This document shows, one piece after another, positions 1-11,516 of a stretch of 64,000 bases of DNA. A program made the translations under genes and the position numbers. The notes under the pieces are model-generated. The model was not told where the DNA came from. It saw nothing but the letters and a program-made list of their open reading frames with translations, and made no database searches. The stretch is taken from contig JAIOJX010000002.1 of NCBI GenBank assembly GCA_022376925.1, positions 134,550,831 through 134,614,830 of the forward strand, in the 5' to 3' direction. Source of the DNA: Tragulus kanchil (lineage: Eukaryota > Chordata > Mammalia > Artiodactyla > Tragulidae). The first letter of the stretch is position 1. The number at the start of each line of letters is the position of its first letter.

Positions 1-1830
1 TAGATTCTGGAAGTTCAGTCATTGTCTTCCATCACCTGTTCATAAACTCTTGTGGGTTCTAGTTCATGCTGCAGGTCTAGGTCAGCCTCCGAAAAGCCAG
101 TTGGCTGCAATTAATTTGAATTGACTAGTTTCGTATCAGCGTTTTGAGGGATGTCTGATGTGTCTCCATCCCATCCCCCAGTTGTTTCAGACTGAGAAAT
201 GATGAGAGGGGATCATGAAGGATAGAGAGAGGAGGGGACTGAGGGGCAAGGAGGCGAAAAGAGTCAGGGAGGAGGCTTTGAGGGGGATGAGGGGTGGAGA
301 GTGGGGTTCTGAATAGCAAGGGGCAGCAGCTCCCTCATTTCAGTGATCAGAGATCCAAGGTTTTTGACTTTTCAGGCACCTCGGGGGCACCTTGACAATC
401 CTGGCAGTGGGAAGATGAAAAGCTAGATTTTTCTTTAATTCACTCAATGCCTGCTGCGTGTGGTGAGGGTGGTTGAGCCCAGGGGAAGGGTATCCTTTTG
501 TCAGGAGGTGATTTACCCCTGGTGGGGGATGATCTGGAAATGATGTGTGTGATCTGTCCCCCGCCACCTTTGGGACCTCTTACTAATTTTCCTCCTCCCT
601 GCTTGTCACAGCTGTGAAAACCCGTCTTCCGATATGATGAATGACAGATGGCAGGGTACCTGCGACCCTTGGGGGGGAATGATAGGTTGTGCCTGCACAG
701 AATAGGTGTTCAATAATTATTGGGTGGATGAATACATGAAGGTTGTGCCTGTTTAGTTTGTTCACCTTGTTCAACTTTTTTTTAAAGCAAAATCTTTAGA
801 TTTTGTATTCACCGCTGTGGGCGAGTTGGAATGACACATGCTGGCTTGAGTCATCTGAGCTAAATGTCAAGGCACTCTGGCCATCCCGGGGAAGCCAAGG
901 TCTTCTTGGTCTCCAGTGGTTCTGCTTGGCCAAATATTTCTTCTGGGCAGGACTTAGAGGTGCAGGTGGACTCCAGGATGCATGCTTTACTCAAGCCAGG
1001 TCCCCTTCCTGCCGACACCTGCCCTGGATGGCCGGAGGGTGTGCTACAAGGGGAACAGTGTTCAGGGGTGAGAGACAGGTCTTGAGGAACTAGATTCTGG
1101 AAGTTCAGTCATTGTCTTCCATCACCTGTTCATAAACTCTTGTGGGTTCTAGTTCATGCTGCAGGTCTAGGTCAGCCTCCGAAAAGCCAGTTGGCTGCAA
1201 TTAATTTGAATTGACTAGTTTCGTATCAGCGTTTTGAGGGATGTCTGATGTGTCTCCATCCCATCCCCCAGTTGTTTCAGACTGAGAAATGATGAGAGGG
1301 GATCATGAAGGATAGAGAGAGGAGGGGACTGAGGGGCAAGGAGGCGAAAAGAGTCAGGGAGGAGGCTTTGAGGGGGATGAGGGGTGGAGAGTGGGGTTCT
1401 GAATAGCAAGGGGCAGCAGCTCCCTCATTTCAGTGATCAGAGATCCAAGGTTTTTGACTTTTCAGGCACCTCGGGGGCACCTTGACAATCCTGGCAGTGG
1501 GAAGATGAAAAGCTAGATTTTTCTTTAATTCACTCAATGCCTGCTGCGTGTGGTGAGGGTGGTTGAGCCCAGGGGAAGGGTATCCTTTTGTCAGGAGGTG
1601 ATTTACCCCTGGTGGGGGATGATCTGGAAATGATGTGTGTGATCTGTCCCCCGCCACCTTTGGGACCTCTTACTAATTTTCCTCCTCCCTGCTTGTCACA
1701 GCTGTGAAAACCCGTCTTCCGATATGATGAATGACAGATGGCAGGGTACCTGCGACCCTTGGGGGGGAATGATAGGTTGTGCCTGCACAGAATAGGTGTT
1801 CAATAATTATTGGGTGGATGAATACATGAA
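1..1830. repeat. Tandem duplication 1: copies 1-740 and 1091-1830
   Basis: Bases 1-740 recur at 1091-1830 with no difference I could see (offset 1090). The 350 bases between (741-1090) have no counterpart after copy 2. Copy 1 may extend left beyond the window. Confidence 0.97.
688..740 (+). repeat. L2/MIR-like 3' tail
   Basis: GCCTGCACAGAATAGGTGTT followed by CAATAATTATT resembles the conserved 3' end shared by L2 and MIR. Repeated at 1778-1830. Short, so uncertain. Confidence 0.4.
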
Positions 1831-2030
1831 TGGTTTGTTGAGTGACCTCTCCACGTCCTGAAAGTCACAGACCGAGAGCTTCCTACACCTCTTCGTGCTG
1901 GGAGGTCCTGCTGATCAGGGGATCGGGGGTGGGATGGGGGAAGCAGTTGTGTGGTGATAAATGTTCAATACTTGGCTGTCTGGTTAAAAGGCACCAGCAA
2001 ACACACAACCCTGGTATGTAAGATTTTTGT

Positions 2031-2246
2031 GTGCCCCGTCGCTCCTTAATGTCCGACGCTTTGCAACCCCATGGACTATAACCTGCCAGGCTTCTCCATT
2101 CATGGAATTTTCCAGGCAAGAATCCTGGAGTGGGTTTCCATTTCCTCCTCCAGGGGATCTTCCAGACCCAGGGACTGAAGCTGTGTCTCCTGCAGCTCTC
2201 GTATCAGCAGGCAGATTCTTGACAACTTGCGTCACCTGCTGATTGC
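2031..2246 (-). mobile_element. Bov-tA/BovA SINE
   Basis: Read on the minus strand it has a degraded tRNA-Glu-like head, then the BovA body with CCAGGCAAGAATCCTGGAG and TGCAACCCCATGGACT on the plus strand. Ruminant-specific SINE. Confidence 0.88.
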
Positions 2247-2429
2247 CCATTCCCATGGTGTAACTATCCCGGCCTGGTCAGTGTCCTGTGACGCGCCTGA
2301 ACCCAGAGTTGAGAAGCGAGGCGCGAGCTGGCTCCGGCACATGCCTGGCGGAGGCCATGTGAAAGGGGCGGCACAGACAGCAGGAGCAATTGCAGACGGC
2401 TCCCTCCCAGCACAACTTTGTGTGCAAGG

Positions 2430-2535
2430 CTGTGTCCTCTCAGTTTATGCCTACAGTAACTCTGGAATCAGAGATTTAGCTCCGCCTCTTACAGATGGGG
2501 CACCTGAGGCTCAGCGGGGTTAAGTAATGTATCTA
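2430..2535 (-). repeat. MIR fragment
   Basis: CTTACAGATGGGGCACCTGA and GGCTCAGCGGGGTTAAGTAA match the reverse complement of the MIR core. Confidence 0.55.
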
Positions 2536-2804
2536 TCATTGTCATCAGCAGCAGAGGAGATTCCAAGGCTCGTGTCTTCTCTGCTCTCCTCAGTGGGCCA
2601 TCCAGGCTCAAGCTCAGGGTCCAGGAATGAGTTTCATAAGGTGCCTTTGACTATGAAGAGACTAACAAGACTGGCGAATTCTGCCAAGACTGTATAGGAG
2701 AGAGGCTTTATTCAGGGATGGCTTTGCGAAAGAGGTCACAGAATGCCTAGAGGGTTGCCTGGGCTACCAGTTGGACATCGCAGTGAAGCGTGAATGACAG
2801 CTCC

Positions 2805-2945
2805 TGTCTAACCCTCAGTTTCCTCATCCGCAAAATGGGACCGTGAACGTCTCCTTCAGAGAGGACTGCTAAGAGGATTACATGTGATAGATACATAAAG
2901 CCCTGAGCATCATGCCTGCCACATAATATCTGTAGATTCACATAA
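2805..2945 (+). repeat. MIR fragment
   Basis: CTCAGTTTCCTCATCCGCAA then AAATGGGACCGTGAACG and GAGGATTACATGTGA match the 3' half of MIR. Confidence 0.65.
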
Positions 2946-2989
2946 AGGCTGTTTCTCAGCAGCCTAAATTTTTTTTCTGGATTTCGTCT

Positions 2990-3155
2990 TCGGCATTTGT
3001 CAAACTTGAATATGCATTTGGGTCACCTGGGGATCTAGTTAAGCTGCAGATTCTGAATTAGCTGGTCTGGGGTAGGGCCTGAGAGTCAGCATGTCAAGTA
3101 GGATCCTAGATGGTGCTGATGCTCCTGTTTCACAGATCACACTTGGAGTAGCCGG
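2990..3155. repeat. MER5A-like DNA transposon remnant
   Basis: The order GGGTCACCTGGGGATCTAGT, CAGATTCTGAATTAGCTGGT, GGTAGGGCCTGAGA and GATGGTGCTGATGCTCCTG follows a MER5A (hAT-Charlie) non-autonomous element. Its right two thirds recur at 4175-4282 by duplication 2. Confidence 0.65.
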
Positions 3156-3159
3156 GGGC

Positions 3160-3765
3160 TGGGACTCCCTGACAGGGCGATCGGTGTCCTGCTGCTTGAA
3201 TTCTCTGCTCTCTCTCCCCAAGACCTCTGAGATTGCTCTGCCCTGGGCAGAATTCTTTCCCAGACCGGTTCCTTGGTGCAGGCCCCTGCTCAGCTCTTCA
3301 TGGGCCTCTTAGGTGATGCAGCACGAGCTTGCTGTGGGGGGAATCTGGTGTTCCCTCTTTTTCATTTTCTTTGAACTTAGTGTTCATTCTTCTAGGGCTT
3401 TGCTGTTCCATCTTTGCCAAATCCTTTCTCCTCTTTAGGATTTAATTTCTTCTTCTTCTTTTTTTTTTAAGACAACGATTTAATTTCTAAATGTGCAGCA
3501 TAAGATCGTAGGACAAAGTGACTTTGCAGTCGGGCTTCTGAATTTCTTTGCATCTGTGATTTCAGCTGGTTGGTGCATTCTGTCTCTAGGTCATACGGAG
3601 GACTTGATTCCATGTCTGGGCTCTGAGGTTTAGGGATTTAATCCAGACTTCTTGGAAAGCTAACCAGTGGGTTGAGAGGTAAAGAGAAACTGTTAGAGCA
3701 TACAAACCTCCTTGCTTTGGGGCTTAAACCACATTTCCAGGGAATGGCTGCTAGACAGGCCAGGT
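3160..3765. other. Intronic sequence, nothing recognised
   Basis: No repeat family, exon or RNA gene recognised. It has a T-rich stretch near 3450-3470. It recurs at 4283-4893 in duplication 2. Confidence 0.6.
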
Positions 3766-4152
3766 GCCAGAGAATTGATGCCTTTGAACTGTGATATGAA
3801 GGAGACTCTTGAGAGTTCCTTGGACTGCAAGGAAACCAAGCCAGTCCGTCCTAAAAGAAATCAACCCTGAATATTCATTAGGAGGACTGATGCTGAAGCT
3901 GAAGCTCCAATACTTTGGCCACCTGATGGGAAGAGATAACTCATTGGAAAAGACCCTGATGCTGGGAAAAATAGAAGGCAAAAGAAGAAGAGGGGGAAAG
4001 ACAGAGGGTAAGATGGCTGGATAGCATTGCTGAGTCAATGGACATGAATTTGAGCAAGCTCCGGGAGATGGTGAAGGTCAGGGATGCCTGGTGGAAAGCA
4101 GTCCATGGAGTCACAAAGAGTTGGACATGACTGAGAAACTGAACCAACTGAT
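3766..4152 (+). mobile_element. BovB LINE 3' end
   Basis: Carries the C-terminal end of the BovB (RTE) reverse-transcriptase frame, with residues such as LKLKLQYFGHLMGRDNSLEK, and the usual BovB 3' end. The copy is strongly 5'-truncated. An extra G near 3991 breaks the frame relative to the sister copy at 4894. Confidence 0.9.
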
Positions 4153-4893
4153 TGACCTTTTATGTGCCAGGTGCGATTCTGAATTAGCTGGTCTGGGGTA
4201 GGGCCTGAGAGTCAGCATGTCAAGTAGGATCCTAGATGGTGCTGATGCTCCTGTTTCACAGATCACACTTGGAGTAGCCGGGGGCTGGGACTCCCTGACA
4301 GGGCGATCGGTGTCCTGCTGCTTGAATTCTCTGCTCTCTCTCCCCAAGACCTCTGAGATTGCTCTGCCCTGGGCAGAATTCTTTCCCAGACCGGTTCCTT
4401 GGTGCAGGCCCCTGCTCAGCTCTTCATGGGCCTCTTAGGTGATGCAGCACGAGCTTGCTGTGGGGGGAATCTGGTGTTCCCTCTTTTTCATTTTCTTTGA
4501 ACTTAGTGTTCATTCTTCTAGGGCTTTGCTGTTCCATCTTTGCCAAATCCTTTCTCCTCTTTAGGATTTAATTTCTTCTTCTTCTTCTTTTTTTTTTAAG
4601 ACAACGATTTAATTTCTAAATGTGCAGCATAAGATCGTAGGACAAAGTGACTTTGCAGTCGGGCTTCTGAATTTCTTTGCATCTGTGATTTCAGCTGGTT
4701 GGTGCATTCTGTCTCTAGGTCATACGGAGGACTTGATTCCATGTCTGGGCTCTGAGGTTTAGGGATTTAATCCAGACTTCTTGGAAAGCTAACCAGTGGG
4801 TTGAGAGGTAAAGAGAAACTGTTAGAGCATACAAACCTCCTTGCTTTGGGGCTTAAACCACATTTCCAGGGAATGGCTGCTAGACAGGCCAGG

Positions 4894-5280
4894 TGCCAGA
4901 GAATTGATGCCTTTGAACTGTGATATGAAGGAGACTCTTGAGAGTTCCTTGGACTGCAAGGAAACCAAGCCAGTCCGTCCTAAAAGAAATCAACCCTGAA
5001 TATTCATTAGGAGGACTGATGCTGAAGCTGAAGCTCCAATACTTTGGCCACCTGATGGGAAGAGATAACTCATTGGAAAAGACCCTGATGCTGGGAAAAA
5101 TAGAAGGCAAAAGAAGAAGAGGGGAACGACAGAGGGTAAGATGGCTGGATAGCATTGCTGAGTCAATGGACATGAATTTGAGCAAGCTCCGGGAGATGGT
5201 GAAGGTCAGGGATGCCTGGTGGAAAGCAGTCCATGGAGTCACAAAGAGTTGGACATGACTGAGAAACTGAACCAACTGAT
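4894..5280 (+). pseudogene. BovB LINE 3' end with open 106-codon ORF2 remnant
   Basis: Second copy in duplication 2. The frame 4938-5258 is open through RVPWTARKPS, FGHLMGRDNSLEKTLMLGK and VHGVTKSWT, the C-terminal tail of the BovB RT polyprotein beyond the catalytic domain. It has no start context or catalytic motifs and is a dead fragment. Confidence 0.9.
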
Positions 5281-5302
5281 TGACCTTTTATGTGCCAGGT
5301 GC

Positions 5303-5890
5303 TGTGCCACAAACGAACAGGGCACAACTGTCATGCTTTCTGGACTCTTAAACATCCTTTTTATGTTGGGGACTTCCCTACCTTTTAAACCCTGTCTGCC
5401 TTTAATGTACAAGCGCACTTTCTCAGCCTCTCTTGCAGCTAGAGCAGACACGTGACCTGGGGTTTGCCCATCGGTTGCCTCTTTGTCAGAGCTTGAATTG
5501 GACACCAGTGATGGGAATAAGCAGACACTGGGCAAGCCATTTTGGAGAGAGAAGCAGTAGAGATGTCCAGACTAGTCAGACAGCTGTGGAAAGGCTCCTA
5601 GCAGGATCTGCGGCAGGTGACTGTTGAATATTTATAACATCAGCAAGACAGATGCTAGAGCAGGGGCGAGGACTTCTCTCCGAATGGGTTCTGTGCTGTG
5701 GTTTAGATGTTCTTCTGGGCTGGGGGGCCTCCAGTCACATTCTGTTAGCCTTCCAGAGACTAAATGGTCTTTCCTGCCTAAGCTGGTTAGAGTGGGTTTC
5801 TGTTGTCGGTAAATAAGAGTCTTGGCTCTTGACAACACTCTGAGGTACATTGTCTCATGGTATTAATTACATAATAATACGGTATTATAG
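5303..5890. other. Intronic sequence, nothing recognised
   Basis: Single-copy sequence between duplication 2 and the next SINE; no exon-like segment or known repeat seen. Confidence 0.55.
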
Positions 5891-5892
5891 CC

Positions 5893-6228
5893 ACAGCTTC
5901 CCAGGTGGTGCTAGTGGTTAAGGAGCCTGCCTGCCAAGGCAGGGAGACATAAGAGAGGGGTTTGATCCCTGGGTTGGGAAAAACCCCCTGAAGGAGGACA
6001 TGGCAATCCACTCCAGTATTCTTGCTTACCTGGGCTTCTTTGGTGGCTCAGTGGTAAAAAAATCTGCCTGCCAATGCAGGAGGCATGAGTTCAGTCCCTG
6101 AGATGGGAAGATCCCTGGAGAAGGAAATGGCAACCCACGCCTGTCTTCTTGCCTGGAAAATCCCATGGACAGAGAAGCCTGCTGGGCTACAGTCCATGGG
6201 GTCTCAAAGAGTCAGACAGGACTTAGTA
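5893..6228 (+). mobile_element. Dimeric Bov SINE (Bov-A2-like)
   Basis: Two tRNA-like heads in tandem. A first truncated unit runs from GCTTCCCAGGTGGTGCTAGT to CTCCAGTATTCTTGCTTAC. A full second unit starts GGGCTTCTTTGGTGGCTCAG at about 6031 and ends near GTCAGACAGGACTTAG. Duplication 3 starts just after it. Confidence 0.87.
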
Positions 6229-6254
6229 ATTAAATAGCAACATGGTAATATATG

Positions 6255-6375
6255 GTAATAACTCTCTTATAACAGAAGAGGTGAACTAACTTGCTCAAGG
6301 TCACTCTGCTGGTGGTGAGTGAAGGAAACAGAATTTGAGTCCAAATCATCTGGCCCCCAAGACCTATTTGAAACC
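6255..6375 (-). repeat. MIR fragment
   Basis: ACTTGCTCAAGGTCACTCTG and a following AATTTGAGTCCAAAT block match the reverse complement of MIR. Repeated at 7379-7490. Confidence 0.6.
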
Positions 6376-6984
6376 CCCACCTGTCCTCTGTTAAGAGATT
6401 AGCGGGTGTGGAAAGGCCCTTGTCGATCATCGGTAAGTGGCATGGGCTTCCTCAGACTCAGGCCTGGGCCCTCCTGTTGGATTTTCACTGATACCCTGAG
6501 GAGAGGCTGTTAATGGGACAGTGATAATGGGTGTCTACACTTGACTTTGACCTGGAGCTTGCACTATGCTAGACCACAGATAAACATTAGGATTTACTCT
6601 TCCAGAGTCCATGGGTGGATTCTGGAGGCAGAGAATGAGAATAGAAACTCAAAGGAGAAAGAAAGAACTGCCCTTAGGGACTTAGAAAAGAAGGGGAAGA
6701 AAAGTCTTCACTCAGAGACTGGTGAGAAAGTTAGACGGGCCATTACCTACTGAGCAGCAGTACTGAGTTCTGTTGGCTATAACAGAACACTCAGTATTCT
6801 TGAAGGGAATGCCCAAAGAAGTAGTTTGGCTAACTGGTCGACCTCTGCTGTTTCTCATGGGCTAGGAATCTTCCTGGAGGTTCTGCTTCCTCCCTTCTTC
6901 TCTCTTTATCTCCTTTCATTCCTGTTGATATTTCCTGTGGTTTTCTTCAACAGGTATTTTGAGCACCTGGTATTTATTGATTCC

Positions 6985-7125
6985 GTCAGTATTTATTGAG
7001 TGCCCACTGTGTGCCACCTATGGTTGTAAGTGTTGGAGAGACAGCAGTGAAGTAGGCAGACAGGCTCTCCTGGTGTCGAGCTTGGTGGCAGAGCCAGTGG
7101 TCTGATGGGCACTCAGCCAACAGGT
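6985..7125 (-). repeat. L2 3' end
   Basis: CAGTATTTATTGAGTGCCCA then CTGTGTGCCACC and GAGACAGCAGTGAAGTAGGC are typical of the antisense L2 3' end. Repeated at 8102-8243. Confidence 0.65.
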
Positions 7126-7174
7126 ACAAGCTGTTTTAAGGGGGTATCTCCACCTGCAGTCCTAACTCTGCTCC

Positions 7175-7325
7175 CTAGGTGTAGACCATTCACATCCCTA
7201 TTTCACAGATCAGGAAACTGAAGCTGAAGGGTCTCAGCTTTAGGGTCTCATGTTTAGGATCAGATCTCCGAGAGATCTGTCAGAGCCACAGGAGTCCAGC
7301 TAAACCTGAGTCCAGGCTGCATCTT
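7175..7325 (-). repeat. MIR-like fragment
   Basis: CCTATTTCACAGATCAGGAA then ACTGAAGCTGAAGGG resembles the antisense MIR core. Repeated at 8292-8442. Confidence 0.5.
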
Positions 7326-7378
7326 GGCCCCGGATGGGGATTTTTCAGCTCTTCATGGTAAAATATATTGGTAAAAAA

Positions 7379-7490
7379 ACTCTCTTATAACAGAAGAGGT
7401 GAACTAACTTGCTCAAGGTCACTCTGCTGGTGGTGAGTGAAGGAAACAGAATTTGAGTCCAAATCATCTGGCCCCCAAGACCTATTTGAA
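7379..7490 (-). repeat. MIR fragment (duplicate copy)
   Basis: Same element as 6255-6375, second copy of duplication 3. Confidence 0.6.
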
Positions 7491-8101
7491 ACCCCCACCT
7501 GTCCTCTGTTAAGAGATTAGCGGGTGTGGAAAGGCCCTTGTCGATCATCGGTAAGTGGCATGGGCTTCCTCAGACTCAGGCCTGGGCCCTCCTGTTGGAT
7601 TTTCACTGATACCCTGAGGAGAGGCTGTTAATGGGACAGTGATAATGGGTGTCTACACTTGACTTTGACCTGGAGCTTGCACTATGCTAGACCACAGATA
7701 AACATTAGGATTTACTCTTCCAGAGTCCATGGGTGGATTCTGGAGGCAGAGAATGAGAATAGAAACTCAAAGGAGAAAGAAAGAACTGCCCTTAGGGACT
7801 TAGAAAAGAAGGGGAAGAAAAGTCTTCACTCAGAGACTGGTGAGAAAGTTAGACGGGCCATTACCTACTGAGCAGCAGTACTGAGTTCTGTTGGCTATAA
7901 CAGAACACTCAGTATTCTTGAAGGGAATGCCCAAAGAAGTAGTTTGGCTAACTGGTCGACCTCTGCTGTTTCTCATGGGCTAGGAATCTTCCTGGAGGTT
8001 CTGCTTCCTCCTTCTTCTCTCTTTATCTCCTTTCATTCCTGTTGATATTTCCTGTGGTTTTCTTCAACAGGTATTTTGAGCACCTGGTATTTATTGATTC
8101 C

Positions 8102-8243
8102 GTCAGTATTTATTGAGTGCCCACTGTGTGCCACCTATGGTTGTAAGTGTTGGAGAGACAGCAGTGAAGTAGGCAGACAGGCTCTCCTGGTGTCGAGCTT
8201 GGTGGCAGAGCCAGTGGTCTGATGGGCACTCAGCCAACAGGTA
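8102..8243 (-). repeat. L2 3' end (duplicate copy)
   Basis: Same element as 6985-7125, second copy of duplication 3. Confidence 0.6.
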
Positions 8244-8934
8244 CAAGCTGTTTTAAGGGGGTATCTCCACCTGCAGTCCTAACTCTGCTCCCTAGGTGTA
8301 GACCATTCACATCCCTATTTCACAGATCAGGAAACTGAAGCTGAAGGGTCTCAGCTTTAGGGTCTCATGTTTAGGATCAGATCTCCGAGAGATCTGTCAG
8401 AGCCACAGGAGTCCAGCTAAACCTGAGTCCAGGTTGCATCTTGGCCCCGGATGGGGAGCCTTCTTCCTTCTTCCCTTGGGCCGAGGGACCAGCCTCCTTC
8501 ACTCTTTCCCTGTTGCTATCACCCAACATGTCCCAGGGAGCCTGGCTGTGGGGCGGATGTGGTCCCCCCCAGCTGCCCACTTCCTTGCTGCTTCTGCCAA
8601 CAGCCTTTCTGATGTGAAGTTTTTTTTTTTTTTTTTCCGGTTGATCCCTCTAGGGGAAACAGATGTGGGTGGGGTGGATGGTGGGCACACCCACACTCAC
8701 CTAAGCCCGGAAGTATCCCAGGCTGTGGACTCTCCATGCCTGAATGGTGATAGTGACTCTCTTCTGGGCTGTGTGGGCCCCTGGAGGCCCCAGCCCCACC
8801 CCCTGGTGTGCTCCTGCCCAGGCACCTCCTTCCTGTCCCAACTCATTGTTGGGCAAGACTTTCTGCTTGAGACCTGACTTCCTAGTACTAGACCAGCTAC
8901 AAGCCAAGCAGTATGGGTAAGGGGAGGGGGCCCT

Positions 8935-9099
8935 GGAGTTGGACAGACCTAGGTTCAAATCCCAGTGCTGCCACGGACAAGCTGTGTGGCCTCAAACAAA
9001 TTGATTAACCACTCTGAGTTTCTCTGTAAAATACGCATGAGAGTATCTACATCAGAGGACTGTAGGGATAAGGCACCTGAAGGTCTTCGTTCAGTGCCC
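8935..9099 (+). repeat. MIR, left part, split by a Bov SINE
   Basis: GGTTCAAATCCCAGTGCTGC, then AAGCTGTGTGGCC and AACCACTCTGAGTTTCTCTG follow MIR in the sense direction. It resumes at 9404-9440 (CAGTGCCCAGCACATAATAA). The break is a Bov SINE flanked by TTCAGTGCCC. Confidence 0.8.
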
Positions 9100-9403
9100 T
9101 GCTGCTGCGTAGTCACTTCCGTCGTGTCTGACTCTTTGTGACCCCATAGACTGAAACCCACCAGGCTCCTCTGTCCATGGAATTCTCCAGGCAAGAATAC
9201 TGGGGTGGGTTGCCATGCCGTCCTCTGGGGGATCATTCTAACTCAGGGATAGAACCTGGGTGTCCCACAGGGCAGGCAGATTCCTCACCTCTGAGCCACC
9301 AGGGAAGCTTTACTATATATTTGAGACCCCATGGACTGTAGCTCGCCAGACTTCTCCGTCCATGGAATATTTTAGCTGAGAATACTGGAGCACATTTCCA
9401 GTA
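9100..9403 (-). mobile_element. Composite Bov SINE flanked by a 10-bp target-site duplication
   Basis: Minus strand. In plus coordinates a Bov-tA body and head occupy about 9100-9309, and a second partial BovA monomer 9326-9400. TTCAGTGCCC flanks the whole block (9090-9099 and 9404-9413), so both parts arrived as one insertion into a MIR. Confidence 0.88.
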
Positions 9404-9439
9404 TTCAGTGCCCAGCACATAATAAACAGTAAATGTTGC

Positions 9440-10105
9440 CTGTTTCCATTACTGGAACAGAAGGGATCTTCTGGCATCTGCGGGCCCCTCGGGCCTGGTG
9501 CCTCTTTTTCTAAGGCTTGGCTCTGCCTTCCAGGGCGGGGCCTCCCTGCAGGTTCACTTGAGCAAAGTGAAACTCCTCGCTCTCTGCTTTGCCTCCTGGT
9601 CTGTTTTCTCCCTATTCTCCATGGTGCACAGTTACATACGACCCCCTTTCTTCCGGTCTCCATTTCTGTCTGTGAGTGAGGGGCGTGCTGAGCCCCGTGA
9701 TTCGCCTCTGGGGAGGACGGGGGAATGGCCATCATGAATGGAGTCCGTTGGTCCCCGGGTAAAAAGCCCTGTTCTTCCTTGTCCTCAGCTCCTGCTCCCA
9801 GATCTGCCAGCCTCCCTGAATCGTCCTCAGTCCCGGAAGAACCGTGGGGAGGGGTGTTTGAATACTAAGAAACCTCTGCCACTCAGCTAGGGAGCCATAC
9901 GTCGCCTGTTTCCCTTGATTCACAGAGGACGGCTGGGTGTCTGTCACGTGCAGAGCACACGGGAGGAGGGAGAGAAGTAGCAAAAGTAAAGGACTGTCCG
10001 TCCCCCAACCTGCGAGGGGCTTGACGGCATGCTTACTCACCCGTTCATCGTTCATGCAACCCACATGGGTGTCAGCGCTGGGACTGAGCGTTCTTTTCCA
10101 TTTTT
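9440..10105. other. Intronic sequence, nothing recognised
   Basis: Rather GC-rich single-copy sequence. No exon-like segment with splice signals could be supported. Confidence 0.5.
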
Positions 10106-10109
10106 GCCA

Positions 10110-10445
10110 ATCAAATGGGAGAAAAAGGATCCTGTACTCATTTGCATTTCCCTGATATTTCATGCAGTTGGGCCGATCTTCGTGTACTTGTTGGCCATTT
10201 GTATTTCTTCCTCTGGGATCTCCTATTCATATTATTTTGTCTGTTTATCTCATGGACTTTTTCTTACTGATCGATACTAGCTGTCTTTATGTATGGCAGG
10301 GACCAATCCCTTATCTATGCTGTATGTTGACGATAAATCCCCGCAGCCTCTCGCATGTCTTTCCTTTTGGTTTCTGGGTCACTTTGCCTGTGGACGTGTC
10401 ACCCTTGATGGTCAGATGTTTCCACCTGCTCCATGACTCTGCCCT
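10110..10445 (-). repeat. L1 fragment, old
   Basis: CATTTGCATTTCCCTGATAT, CTTGTTGGCCATTTGTAT and GGACCAATCCCTTATCTATG follow the antisense L1 3' region (distal ORF2/3'UTR) with high divergence. Confidence 0.75.
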
Positions 10446-10494
10446 CTGATAGCATTTTGGTTTGTGCTGACTTGTTTGTTTTCCATCTGTCAGA

Positions 10495-10605
10495 TGGTGA
10501 GACCCTTGAGGGCAGGTACTACATTTTATTTATGGCTTCTATGTCTGTCTTGTCAGGGGCTGGTGCAAGGCTAGGCACAGAGTTTGTGCCTGAATGAGTT
10601 TGCTT
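10495..10605 (+). repeat. L2 3' end
   Basis: CCCTTGAGGGCAGGTACTAC then GGCTAGGCACAGAG and CTGAATGAGTTTG fit the sense L2 tail. A short GT run follows at 10606-10620. Confidence 0.6.
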
Positions 10606-10620
10606 TGTGTGTGTGTGTGT
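10606..10620. repeat. (GT)n microsatellite
   Basis: About seven GT units directly after the L2 tail. Confidence 0.8.
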
Positions 10621-11516
10621 GCTGAGAAGTATTACGCCTGAATGGGAGAGTGAATGAAAACACTGTGTGCTGCCCTCCCTGCAAGGATAGGGTCTAGCTG
10701 CAGAGAAGTCAGAGTGGGAATCAGGACCTCTTCCCTGGCTCAGGTGATATTTCAAATGCTCCAAGCAGAGCAGAGAAGCCCCCTTCTTCCAGGGAGCCGC
10801 CCCTTCCTGGGCGGGGTCAGTGGAGTTCTGGTCATTAGTGTGTGTATGTATACACAAGCACATTTAGGGCATGTATCATCTCCAACTGACTAGGTCTTAA
10901 GTTCTGTGTATGTGTGAACAAGGCTGAAAAATTCTCCAGGACCTGGGCTTGTGTGTGGGTGTCAGGGGCGGAGGCTGCGTGGAAAGGAAGAGAGAGGGCT
11001 GAGAGCATGTGAAGAATCTTTGCCGCGCACTGCGTTTGCTGAGGGGAGCATGGGGTGGCTGGAGGGGGGTTCAGGCGATCTGGGAGGCACCCTTCAGCCG
11101 AGCTTCCTGAAGTCTCTGGATCTGTGGCCATGTGATGCTCCTCTGTGACCACGTGGCTGGCTGCCGTCCCCGCTGTGGCAGGCTCTTCCGTTTAGCCTCC
11201 AGAGGCTTGGCTTCACCATTGTCATTTTCCGAAGCTGCAGAGAATGCCGGTTAGATGGTTAGACCCAAATAAGCGGAAATGTGTAAAAAAAAAAAAGTAA
11301 ATATTTACGGTACCTTTTCTGGAGCAGGTTATTGCCATGGAAACGCTCCGCACGTGGATCTGGGGACGGAGGAAGCTGGAACGGGAGATCGGGGAGCATA
11401 TGGAGGAAAAGAGGGTGGAGCTCGACGGTCTCGGAGTGAGAGCTGCAGGTTTGGAATCACAGTGCAATTGGACGAGGCTGCCACCCTGGGTCTCCAGTTG
11501 GCCTGTGGAGAGGGCG

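Larger units (their letters stand above)
3049..5302. repeat. Tandem duplication 2: copies 3049-4174 and 4175-5302
   Basis: Two abutting direct copies of 1126 and 1128 bases with no filler. Each holds a MER5-like fragment and a BovB 3' end. Differences are a longer TTC/T run in copy 2 and an extra G plus a substitution in copy 1 near 3991. Confidence 0.97.
6241..8457. repeat. Tandem duplication 3: copies 6241-7340 and about 7355-8457
   Basis: Matching bases are offset by 1117-1118. Differences are a missing C in a CCC run and one C/T near the end. The start of copy 2 (7354-7380) is a degraded version of 6241-6262. Confidence 0.96.

Noticed and set aside
8434..8877. 147-codon open frame on the plus strand
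   Set aside because: It contains a poly(F) run from a poly(T) tract and has no domain or splice context.
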